Shown: positions 10,092 to 20,335 of the stretch, one piece after another
How the letters are laid out: each line of letters starts with the position of its first letter
Position numbering within the stretch: position 1 is the stretch's first letter
Origin: Adiantum capillus-veneris
Taxonomy: Eukaryota; Streptophyta; Polypodiopsida; Polypodiales; Pteridaceae
Reading direction: 5' to 3'
NCBI GenBank assembly: GCA_014529385.2
Contig: CM043959.1
Coordinates: 48,549,928 to 48,613,927 of the forward strand
DNA length: 64,000 nucleotides
Position numbers and translations under genes: made by a program
The notes under the pieces: model-generated
What the model saw: only the letters and a program-made list of their open reading frames with translations
Told to the model about the DNA's origin: nothing
The model's database searches: none

Positions 10092-13000
10092 CAAACCTGC
10101 GATTTCCAACTGTGGGGCAACAAAAGCAAAGTACGCAAAATCTACTGCCAAGATGATCACAGATGTGTGAGCCAGCGATGCAAACGCACTTGTCACCAGG
10201 AATGTGACTGGGGTTGCAAAGTAAAGCGACTCCAATGGAATGTGGGAAGCCCGGCGGCAGATGCCCAACCGTGGCTCAAGGAATACACAGAAGACATGCC
10301 CAGCAGGGGTACTTCGAGTCGTCAGGATACGTCGGCTCCAGATTTTCTTCGGCGGGGGCTCTAGGTGAAGAGACCCTCCATGCTAACCAAGCAGCAATCA
10401 AGAACAAAGAAGCGGCCAGTCATTGGGTAGCCGCGGGGACACAATGCAAAGTGTACCCCTTCAACAATCACCTACAATCAGCCTCCAGTTGGATCGGCCC
10501 TCAAGATATGCAATTTCTCATCAGTCAGGCTTGTCAGGAGTCGACAAGCACCTTGTGAAGAGGTAAGCAGACCTGAAGTCACTCGTGGCTATCAACCATT
10601 GAGCTTCAACCTGGTATTGGTAAGGCTTGGCAGAGCGGCCCAAGGTAAGGGACCGACTCATTCAGATACAGCCTCAGCTGTCAACATGGATGGCGAGGTG
10701 ACTTAGCATTGGCACTTCAAGCCTGCGTGACACAGGCTCAGAGTCACGGTGGCAGTGGCCCAAATAGCAATCAAGCTTGGACGGCATCTCCAGCTCAAGA
10801 CATCACAGGTGGAAAGAAAAGCAAAGCAGTTCAGCAGCCAAGGCCTGGGAACCTAACCGTCATAGCAGCGGAGCTAAGTGTAGCTCTCACCAAAATCACT
10901 TGGGCAAGCCCCCATGAGAAATCGGAACAAATAGCGCCATGGATGGAGGGCGTGTTAGGAATACTCCACACTCATGCAGATTTGGGGTAGGAACCTAAAG
11001 ACTGGATTGAGACCACTTCAAAGGAAGTAGGCATAGGTACAAGGATGCTACCACAAAATGTATCAAGACAAAGGACACAACGAAGCCGCGAGCTACAAAG
11101 CACATGGGATGGGACGGGGTTGCTCATCCTTCTAAGTATCTCCTGGATTGTGTTGGGCGCAGTTCAGAGACGCGGTGACTTGATGTAAGACAACACAAAG
11201 CAGCTAGCCGCCAGCCAGAGTTTATCCTAAGATGACCAAGGCCTGCTTCGGCACAGTCAGAGCAAAGGAGTAGAGCCAAGGCTTCTTCACCATGAGGGGA
11301 CAACGAGATGTCACCCTAGCATGTAGTCTAGTGGGACTCTCTCGAGGTTAGGCTAGACAGCCCCCTCCAACCAGCAGCAACAGCAGCGGCGAGGTAGGAG
11401 CCAAGGAAGGCCCTCCTCATCATCGGCAAAGACAAGCCGGCAGGGAAAGGCCGCGCTATATCAGCGTGAGGTCGAGAGTACCTCTTGCGGAGAATTCAAT
11501 CGGCAGGTGAAGGCAAGAAGACCGGATCCTAGCCCCAATCGTCAGCGGTTGAGCCCGGGGCTTCGGCAAAACACCCGAGAGCGGTTGAGCCTCCTCGAGG
11601 CAAAACACCCCAACTCAATCAGACGCAAGCAGCAACAAACAAACAGATCATCAAAAGCAGGACCGAGTGTCTGCGGAGTATCAGGCTACAGCCAGAGCCT
11701 CAAAGCAGCGAAGTGAACTTCAAAAGCAGGACAAGTGCCTGCCGAATATCAGTCTACCATGAGAGCCCCAACAACACACAAAGACAGGATCTTCACAAGC
11801 AGGACATGTGCCTGCAAACCATCAGGCTATGTAAGAGCCAGTTAGCATCAGCAAAGCCAGGGACCCGATTTCGACTCGGGTGGACCGTGCACCAACCAAC
11901 ACAGCGAAGCCGGGTACCCGCAGTGGGTGGACCGAGCATCAACCAACACAGCGAAGTCGGGTACCCGCAATTGGGCAGACCGAGCACCAACCACAACAGC
12001 GAAGCAGAGAACCCGCAGTGGGTAGACCGAGCACCAACCCAAACAGCGAAGCCGCGGACCCAACTTGACTTGGGTGGACCGAGCACAACCAAACCCTTGA
12101 AGCCGGATGACCCAGAAGTGGTGGACCGAGCACCACAGCGAAGCTGGAGGCCTGCAAGCGGGCGGGCCATGCACCTTTTTCCTTAGCACACAGATTCGGG
12201 GATAGCCCCCCACAAAGACGGCTCAACGCAGGAGCCACATGAGTAAGGCCCCCTCTCAAGAAGGCCGGAGGTTGAGTGATGCCTCCCGCAGTGACGGTCT
12301 ACCAGATAGCACTGCTCATATACGCAAGCCAACATCAGCCCAGTGGGTACATCTTCCGCAGAAGAAGGCAATCAAGGCTATGTCCACCCCGACGGTGGCA
12401 TAGACCCTCAAGCAAAGACACCTACATCCAGGCTCAGACAGGAGCCCCTCCAAGGTAAAAACAACAAATATGTCTACATCTGGCTCACAAGGAGCCATAC
12501 AGGTACCACGAAGAGTACACCTACATTCGGCTCAGACAAGAGCCTCAACAGGTACACATGCAATCAAGCCCAACATTCGGCTCATGATGGATCCTCAAAG
12601 GGCACACAAGAAAAGGAATGTGGTGCGACCACATCGGGCTCAAGAGGAAGAGCCCCACCATTAACCCTCTTTCTTCCAACCGAGCTTCAACCCTTTATCA
12701 AGATCGCAGCGGATCTAAACAAGGGAAAACACGAAGACCCAAGATGAGTGATTCTCAGGTTTTTTTTCGTCAACCAACGAAGGCAAGTTTGTTAAGAACA
12801 AGTCGAAGTTCTTCCAAAACTACACAGATATATGTGAGCACTTAGGCTCAACCCAGCGACAAGCTTCAAGCAGATAACAAGAAACAGAAGCGGTCGGCCA
12901 ATCTTCTTCTCGACGAGTTACCTACTTCAAGTCTTGCCCTCAAGTTTGCAAGACTCACATCCGAACTTTTAGGTTCAATCGAGTCCTGAAGTATGCCAAA

Positions 13001-13832
13001 GCTTCAAGGTATCAATGGGATTGTCCCTCCGGCAGTCTCAGGAAAACCTTGGTTTGTATGCCAAGGAAGTTATCAGATAGGCTTCATCTTTTTGGTCAAG
13101 GGACGAACTGGTTCTCAATAAGCCTAAAAGGTACCTTCAGCAGCGTACCTTACTTCAACGAGCAGGTAAGCTCATATCAGGACATCCAGGTCTACAATGA
13201 GCACTCAGTAAGTGCTTCAAGAAGGAAAATCCAAAGGCCAAATCTTCAGGAGGACCGCCGGCCTCGACAATCAAGCCTAAGGATTCAATTCAGCAGAGTA
13301 CCTTACTCTCCATCGAACGCGAAGCGAGCAAATCCTTTTCGGTGCTTGGGTGTTGCACCATGTAATCAACTCAGCTTAACGTGAAGTGGACCTTCGTCGC
13401 CATCCAGGAAGGAATCATCACGAAGTCAGACAAATCAGCTTCCAAGAAGCAGTGGGGATCAATGCAACTTGGTTCTCACACTAAAAGACGAGAGCTGCAT
13501 CGTCACTACAGCTACAGGTAAAACATCCGGAACAGACAGGTTCCTTGGCATGGATCATGCAGCCACTTGATCTATGCCCCCCCAATGTACATACATCTAT
13601 CATTCAAGCCCCATCAAAAAGTGCCAAGCGGACTTGGTACCCACAGCTTTTTCTGCATTCAGCAAGCACGGCTGTTTGAGATAGACATTGCCTCATCGGT
13701 AAGACCGCTCATGCAGCCCATTTTGGATTTCGTAGACGCACGTAGCTCTACACCCTCCAAAGCACTAACTAGGGAAATTCCAGCCCTAACAGTGCTACTC
13801 TCGGGACGAGAGTTCTCTAAGGGGGGGGTGTA
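10092..13832 (+). repeat. LARD internal region, non-coding
   Basis: About 3.7 kb between the primer-binding site and the 3' LTR. ORFs are short (up to about 157 codons), lie in conflicting frames and show no zinc knuckle, protease, RT or integrase motif. It contains tandem repeats at 11878-12165 and looser repeats with the motif GGCTCAGACAGGAGCC and variants around 12420-12600. A purine run (AAGGGGGGGG) at 13819-13828 just before the 3' LTR is the likely plus-strand primer. Confidence 0.75.
11878..12165 (+). repeat. Tandem repeat of about 47 bp, six units
   Basis: Units start with GGGTGGACCGAGCACCAACC at 11878, 11925, 11973, 12020, 12072 and about 12120, spacing 47-52 bp, with gradual divergence. 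They are contiguous with no unique spacers. Long ORFs on both strands here result from the repeat length and base composition. Confidence 0.88.
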
Positions 13833-14855
13833 TGTTGGGCTCCGGTTGATTCGAAGCTCCCGGGGTGACGGTGGGACGGTGACCACCCAATCTCGGCTAG
13901 CCGTGGCACAGGCCGTGGGGACGCGCGATGGACCTGGTTGGGGACGACGGACGATGGGACATAGTCCTGACCTATATTTTCTCCTCACCACACCGTCTAG
14001 GTACTACGGACGCGTGCGGGGGTTTGAGAGCGCCCGGTAACGGGAGTGTCCCCCTCCACTTCATCACGTAGAGGTAATCGGGGGAGTTCGCCACGCACGG
14101 GGACTCCATGACCCAGTTTCGGGGCCGTCGGCTCGTAGTCGGCGGGTCTCTTCGGCGAGCGTCGGCAAGGCGCCTCATGCGGACAGGTGATCCGTTTTGG
14201 ACGTTCAAGTACTCCACGCCGAGGTCTTGACTTCCTCTACAAGCTCATCTATGCACATTCACGAACGCACGCCTGAGGTGCTCCTCGTTTGCAGACGAAG
14301 GCTACGGCAGATTCGTAGTCGGTTCATTTCGGCGAGCGTCGGCTTGGCGCTACGCGCGGACGGTATGTCCGATTTGGACGTTTAGGTACTCCACGCGGAG
14401 ACCTCGGCTTCCTCTTTGAGATTAGCCATGCACACTCATGAACGCGCGCCCGTGGCGCTCCTCATTCTCAACTGACGGGCTGCTGGCAGGTTCAACCCAC
14501 CCCGACCCAAGGCGGTCCGGGGCAAATTTACAAGATAGCCCAAAGTGGCCTGAGAGAGTTCCAGAGGGGACTCTCAGATATGCGCTCAAGGCCTGAATAG
14601 CCTCATTCGCTCAACTTGAACCTAAAGACGCTTCCACACTCAACTAAACTTCAACTCCGCGCGGTGCCACCAAGGCTCTCGCGCACGTCAAGCAAGACGT
14701 GATCTCAGGCCGTTTTTTGGACGAGCCCATCAACGAGCCACCAAAGGGACTCAAGTCAATGGATGCGAGCCTCCCAGCATGTGAGCTCTAAGTTGCGGGC
14801 CCTTGGCCTCTTGGTGAAGGTGTTCATCTTGAGTGTCCCGGGAGTCCCCGTAACA
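13833..14855 (+). repeat. 3' LTR of the LARD element
   Basis: Starts TGTTGGGCTCCGG and ends GTAACA, 1023 bp, followed by the target duplication GGTAC. It is uninterrupted and preserves the empty site of the Ty3 solo LTR found in the 5' copy, with less C-to-T type decay than that copy. Confidence 0.9.
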
Positions 14856-14934
14856 GGTACAAACAACCCCAAAAGGTGGACGGCCCCAGGCTAGTGTGCC
14901 CCCAATATTATGTACTAAGGTTATGATGTACTAA

Positions 14935-15248
14935 CGTTGCGTTCAGACTGAGCGGTGGAAGAGAAAGGCAAAGGGGTGTGTTGTTCAGATGGTGATCTCT
15001 GATTGGGCAATCAACTAGCTTGCATCTTTCGGGCCCATGAAGACCAGGATGAACCCCTCCCCCCGGAAGAAACGAGCTTCCACCTGGAAGCCTACAAAAG
15101 GAGGAGGTAGCTCGGATTCGCCGCCTGCAAAAGGAGCAGCCAACTCGGATTCGACCAAGCCTTGTGCTTTCCTCCGCATTGTGTAAACTGCAGGCGGTGG
15201 AAGAAGAGAGAGGGCTTGCTTCTTCCATCGCGTTGTCTGAACCCACCC
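14935..15248. mobile_element. MITE, Tourist/Harbinger-like
   Basis: 314 bp flanked by TAA on both sides (14932-14934 and 15249-15251). The ends are imperfect inverted repeats about 27 bp long, sharing GTTCAGAC and GTGGAAG/ATGGAAG blocks. A 3-bp TAA duplication and inverted ends suggest the PIF/Harbinger class; there is no coding sequence. An open frame across it on the minus strand is fortuitous. Internal direct repeats occur around 15095-15150. Confidence 0.65.
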
Positions 15249-15251
15249 TAA

Positions 15252-16114
15252 ATTGTGTAGCTTGAAGGTGATGTGTCTTATGCGGGTTGGCCATGGTGGG
15301 GGTTTAGCTTGTTGGATCGCTCGCCTCTATAAACCCTCAGGTTGGGCTTGCTACTTGCCCTTCATTCTTGTGCACAAGAATGCATTGTCACCTTCAGGGT
15401 GCTCCCTACAAACCACCATTGGCGAGAAGATCTTTGATGTAGTAACGTTGTTGTACAGGCTTTCAAATGCGCCCTTCCAATTTGAAACAGTAAAATAGAG
15501 CCCATGTGAGGGTTGTTTCAATCTCATCGTCTCTATATTGGGGTTTCTACCCTAGTAGAGGCCCATTCTCAACCCATACTCATGTGAGGGTTGTTTCAAT
15601 CTCATTGTTTCTATATTGGGGGTTTCTACCCTAGCAGAGGCCCATACTCAAAGGTATGCAAGGACTATAACTTGTAATTGACAATAGAGAACAATGAAAG
15701 AGACCCCACAAGTTATTGCTTCAATCGGTGAAAATCCAAATTTCAAAAGTAGGGGGTGTCCCAACGAAAAAGTAGCCTCCCAATATTTACACAATGGCAG
15801 CTTAAAACGGTAGTATCAACTATAGGGCTATAGCTTCTCTAAGTATGAGGGCTCTCCATATGCACGCTTAATGGACCTATAGGGAAGCCCTCTGAGAGGG
15901 CTCCCCCACATGCCCTTTGAAAGCACAGGAGGAGGGTCCTTTAGCTAAACTTATCGCTCCATAGCAGCTCAAGCAACACAATACGTTGTTTGCCTGAGAT
16001 TATCGAGATGGCCAATTGCAAGCTACTATCTTTTAACTAGGGGGTGCCTCAACCACCCCCCATAACATCGAATCACATTTTTAGCAACTTGTAGACGATT
16101 CACTCATGCAAACT
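15252..16114. other. Intervening DNA with a 78-bp tandem duplication
   Basis: No gene recognised. 15503-15652 holds two units of about 78 bp starting CATGTGAGGGTTG (15503 and 15581) that differ at a few positions. A short frame ending near 15498 vaguely recalls an RT segment (LSNAPFQFE), but this is too short to call. Confidence 0.5.
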
Positions 16115-19002
16115 TGTCATAGTAACTAATATCTAATTCTCGTAAATGATTTTCTCATGTTAAACTGATCATTTAATATGGGGAAGTGCCAGGGGAGAAA
16201 AAGCTGGAATATTGGTTAAGCTGGCAGACTGGCCACAATAGGGATCCAAAGGAGGGAAAATACGGATCCAAAAGGGGGGGCCATCTGCAAAAGAGCAACG
16301 TGCAACAATGGGCTTAAAAGACCCTAAGGTTCAGCCCATTGAGACTTCCAAAAATGCTAAGGTTCCAAAATTCAAAGGATGTGTCCAAAGGTCAAACATT
16401 AGGAAAATTGGATGCTTTGTGTGTGTCCCAAAAAGTCTTCATGCATCCCTACATAGGAGGGGGTGAGCCCTAGTTGTAGGACATGAGAGAAAAACTCACA
16501 CACACACACACACACAAGCTCCCTTTACACAAAGGGAATGAGGGACACATCTCAGCTCCCTAGCCCAGATGCCGACAAGGTGTACTGGAGGTGGACCGAT
16601 GAGAATTAAGCTAGAGTAAATCTAGTTTAATTAATTCCAAAACACTTAATAAAAGAACCAATAGGAATTAAGCTCTCTAGAAGACTATTGGACATTCTCC
16701 CAAGGGGTCCAATGAGCATTCAACAGTCCAATGGCTTGCTTGATTCCTATTGGCCAGGAGGCAAAGGGATCCAATGAGATTTTAGTTGAATTAATTAATT
16801 ACCTAAAGCTCTCACAAAAGGGGAAAGGGGGACACATGTCAGAAGACTATCACTTATGCTACATAACTTTCATTGGCTAAGCTGGGAGAGGTTCAATGAG
16901 GTGCTAGCAAGAGAAAATAGCAAGAGGGGTCGACCAAGAGAGAGAAGGGGCTAATTTTTCAAAGGAATTATCCACACACACTCACAGAAGCTCATGTGTA
17001 GAGTAAGAAGACTCTCTCTCCTTCTCAAGCTTTAATGGAAAGCTTATCACATGCTTCAAACTTGTGAGAAGTGAGGTCTACACCAACAACTCTTGGCTTT
17101 GTGATGCAAATCCAACCAAGAGACAAGCTTCAATGCATGCTCATCTCCTCTACCATGCTAATTACTAAGCTAAGCTATGCTAATATGAATGTGAGGAGAT
17201 GTACATCTTTCTCGTAAGACTACTCCTCCTTCCTCTCAATCTACTCTCATGCCCCGCTAGCTCTCACCATCTTCGAAGGTGTGTGAGGTCTTGGGTCTGA
17301 GACTGTGAGGGAATTGATGTTGTGTTTGATAAGTGTTTTGCTTAGTGCTTGAAGTTTCCATCTTCATTGCACTAGCTAGTATTGAAGGAACACGAAGAAT
17401 TGTATTGTAAAATGTCTCACTTGATGGGAGAAACCATAATACAAAGCCTTTTGGAGGGGGGACCAGCTCCATGCAAATCTGGTCCTCAACTGTTGTCAAT
17501 AACTTAATTTCTCTCTCTTTTGAAGTATTGTTCATGCTATCTAACTAGGTGTTATACTTTTTCTTGCCCTCTCTACCCAAGCACTCCCGTTATTCTCATT
17601 AGGAATCTATTCTAATGAAATGCTCACTATGTTCATGCTATTTTTCACTACACACAAGTAATTAGGCCATTAACACTAGGTTGGTAATGGGACACTTTTA
17701 TGTCCTGTTAAGTGACCATTCTCCTTGAATTATGTCAAGAGTTTCAAAATGGATTTTGAGGTGCTATCTATCTAGAAAGTTGTCTCATGAGCTGAAAAAA
17801 ACTCAACATTTTTTTGGAATATCAATTCCATCTTTAACCTTGTCCTTGCACAACAATTCACAACCTAAACTGTGTGAAAAAACGGGTCCTGTTTTTGGCT
17901 TTTTTCAACTTTTTGCAACTATACCACTCTAGAATTCATGTTTGTGAGGTCTATAATGCTAGAGAACTATCTTTAGTAGTCCTCAACATGTCCTGATGCT
18001 TCTAAGGAGAAATAAATGTTAAAGTTGTAAGTTATGACCAAAGTACAAAAATTGTCAAATCCTGTTTTTTTTGCCAATTTTAGCTCTTCTATGATTTTTT
18101 TGGTGGCTTTCATGATATCCAAATGCAGTTTTGATTTTCTATGTCGCATATTGTAACATAAAGCTAATATTCCTTGAGTTTTGGGGCACCTAATACCCTA
18201 TTTTGCATAGTAGACAACGATGGTTGATTTTTTCAATTATAGAAGAAAACGAAACATTCTAGTATATCAAGTATAGCTTTTTCAATATTGTTAGTTTCTT
18301 GTGACAACTACATGTATTTTGTAGGTAGTAACCATATCTAGTCATAAGGATCAAATTTGGCTAGATATTGAATAGTTTCTATGGGATTCTACAACTCATA
18401 ATGTTGAACCCAGTTTTTTCATGTTTGCTGTATTTAGCACTTCATCTTTGTCCCCAAGATTCCCCTTGGTAAGAGATGTAATATTCTTTTGACATGCTCC
18501 ATGGCTCCTTATGAACCTAAAGGACAATAGGGAACTAAGAAAACATGCATATATTTATTGAGCGTGGCTATAGAAACTTTGATGATAGGTTTGAAGAATG
18601 GTAAAAATTCAACTTTTTTGTACCTATTTCTTTTGGAAAAAAAAAAAATAGTGAGTGAGAAGCAATCATATGTTCTGATCACCAACCCATTGAAGTTAAC
18701 TAGGGAATTTATCTCAAGTCCTACAAAAATCCCTAATCTTATTTTTATGCAACAAAACGTAAGAAATGACTGTTTTGATGAAAATGTACTAGTCCATCAA
18801 CTTTGGAGGCTTGGTGTGACCAAAAGATGAGAAATTTTACAAGTTTCTTATTTTTTACATGTGTAGTAGGCCTTGAACTATAACCTCATGAAAGGACTTT
18901 ACAAAATGAGTGGATCTACTATGGTTTTGGAGGTTTTTTTCAAAACCCTGAAAGGACACTTTTATGTCCTGTTAGGTTACCAACCTAGTGTTAAATGTTA
19001 CA
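16115..19002 (+). repeat. 5' LTR of Ty3 copy 1, with nested element
   Basis: Starts TGTCATAGTAAC and ends TGTTACA. About 1570 bp of LTR proper remain after subtracting the nested element at 17674-18990. It includes a short CA run (16496-16516) that is much longer in the 3' LTR of the same element. Confidence 0.85.
17674..18990. mobile_element. TTAA-flanked element with CACTAGGTTGGTAA termini
   Basis: 1317 bp of AT-rich DNA inserted eight bases before the end of the Ty3 LTR. Termini are exact inverted repeats CACTAGGTTGGTAA. Next to each lies a hairpin-forming motif GGACACTTTTATGTCC, present in the same orientation at both ends. TTAA flanks it on both sides (17670-17673 and 18991-18994), and uninterrupted LTRs at 26113 and 29043 show a single TTAA. 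No transposase is visible. Termini recall CACTA elements but the duplication is 4 bp TTAA rather than 3 bp, so the superfamily is left open. Confidence 0.82.
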
Positions 19003-19003
19003 T

Positions 19004-19015
19004 TGGTATCAAAGC
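19004..19015 (+). other. Primer-binding site of Ty3 copy 1
   Basis: TGGTATCAAAGC one base after the 5' LTR end, one mismatch from the initiator tRNA-Met site TGGTATCAGAGC. Confidence 0.8.
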
Positions 19016-19423
19016 ACAAGGTTTCTCTTTTCTTTCTCAAGAAGGGAGGGGGAGGTCCTCAAGCTAGCTATAAATGGTTGGTATTATTAATTGCATGTGA
19101 GTAAGTAGAATAGGGATTTTCAGCCTTGCAGTGCGCCTGCCTTTGTGCAGTTAAGGGGCATCACCATCGAGAGCTATGGTCTTAATAGTGGAGTCCTACG
19201 GGGCTTGCCTACAGCTAAACCACTATTGAGCTATTAGAAGCTTGATAGGAGCTGGTGTTATTTTGGTGTTGAACGACCCTCTCTTCTATTCCTTGCAATT
19301 CATGGTATTCGAGCCACGGGTACAATAGCTTGAGTGCTTTTTCTAAAGGGGTAAAGAGGAGTAGCAACTAGGGCTTGAAGTGCCAAAGTACACCTAAAAA
19401 GTTTACACATAAAAGTTGTTAGA

Positions 19424-20335
19424 ATGGCTGACAATAGTAAAGAGAGTGAAATTAATGTTGATAACTTTGATTTTGCTAATGAGCAGGCTACTAATGATGC
19501 CCCTATGCTTGTTAACTATCTTGTTTCTAGCCTTCAACAAGCCATGGGCAATCCATCCCTCCAAAGTGAAGTGCAACGGCAACTTCGTGCTCATGGGATT
19601 CTCCAAGCTCCCCACCATGACGAAAGAGCACTTAGGAAGCCTCCTTGCGAGACTTCCAAAAGAGGCCTCTCTCCGATTTGGGAAGAAGAAGAGGATCCAT
19701 GCGAAGGGCTCAAAATTTTGCTTCTTGATGATGCATCTCCTTCCCAAAGAAGAATTCAAGAGCCTCCACCGAAGGAACGAGAAAGAAGCGAGTCTCCTGC
19801 CACCTCGGCAGAGATGGCTCCACAAAGACGGCGAGCTAAACGCTCTCCATCACCTCCAAAACGGAGAAGACCATCGTATTCTTCTCCACACCATAATTCA
19901 AAGAGGGATGACAAAAAGCAAGAGAAGAAAAAGGCGAGAAAGAGGACACCCTCTTCTCCATCTTCTTCATCCTCTTCCTCTTATGAACATGATGGTGAAG
20001 ACAAAGAAGATCAAGGCAAGAAAAAGGCGAGAAAGAGGTCACCCTCTTCTCCATCTTCACCTTCTGACGAAAGTGATGGTGCAACCTTTGAACCATCAAA
20101 AAGAAGAGGCCATAGGAAATTCTATGCCGCGTGGAAGAGGTCGTCCAAGCTCAAGAAGTTCAAAGAGGGAGGGAAGAGTATCTCTTTCCTTACCTACGAT
20201 GGCACCTTTGGTGCTACGGACAAAGTCTTGGCCTTTATTCAACAGTTCGATGTGGCGTTTGGAGATGAGGGCATCACTGAGTCCTCTAAGCTACGCCATG
20301 TAGCTATGCACTTTCAAAAGTCCACCAGGCAATAA
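19424..20335 (+). pseudogene. Ty3 gag, N-terminal part with SR-rich region (copy 1)
   Basis: ATG at 19424 (MADNSKESEI) opens a 303-codon frame. Residues 1-60 are well conserved with copy 2 (29590). Residues about 131-218 form a basic, serine/arginine-rich stretch with two KKKARKRxPSSP units. A capsid-like segment follows (YDGTFGATDKVLAFIQQFD). The frame stops at TAA where copy 2 has TGG (20336-20338 in the motif RQWW). Gag continues after this stop to a zinc knuckle CX2CX4HX4C (CFKCGKQGHAYHAC) at 20859-20900. Gag would assemble the particle and bind element RNA. Premature stops make this copy non-functional. Confidence 0.85.

Larger units (their letters stand above)
4047..14855 (+). mobile_element. 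LARD-like non-autonomous LTR retrotransposon
   Basis: Both ends are defined. The element starts TGCTGGGCTC and ends GTAACA, with the 5-bp duplication GGTAC at 4042-4046 and 14856-14860. It has a 5' LTR (4047-10077, expanded by later insertions), a primer-binding site at 10080, about 3.75 kb of internal DNA without gag or pol, a purine tract at 13819 and an intact 3' LTR (13833-14855, 1023 bp). The internal part has only short unrelated ORFs and tandem repeats, which fits a large retrotransposon derivative mobilised by a partner's enzymes. Superfamily cannot be assigned because no protein is encoded. It sits 1.28 kb upstream of the RPK2-like gene. Confidence 0.88.

Noticed and set aside
11878-12165. 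CRISPR-like regular repeat array
   Set aside because: Units are contiguous and diverging without unique spacers, and the context is a plant retrotransposon.
11713-12747. Frames up to 157 codons inside the LARD
   Set aside because: They fall over tandem repeats, conflict between strands and have no retroelement motif.
14908-15294. A 128-codon minus-strand frame
   Set aside because: It covers the MITE from end to end, including its inverted termini; no domain or start context.
19416-20303. A 295-codon frame overlapping Ty3 gag in another phase
   Set aside because: Shadow of the gag frame: only the other phase matches copy 2 residue by residue.
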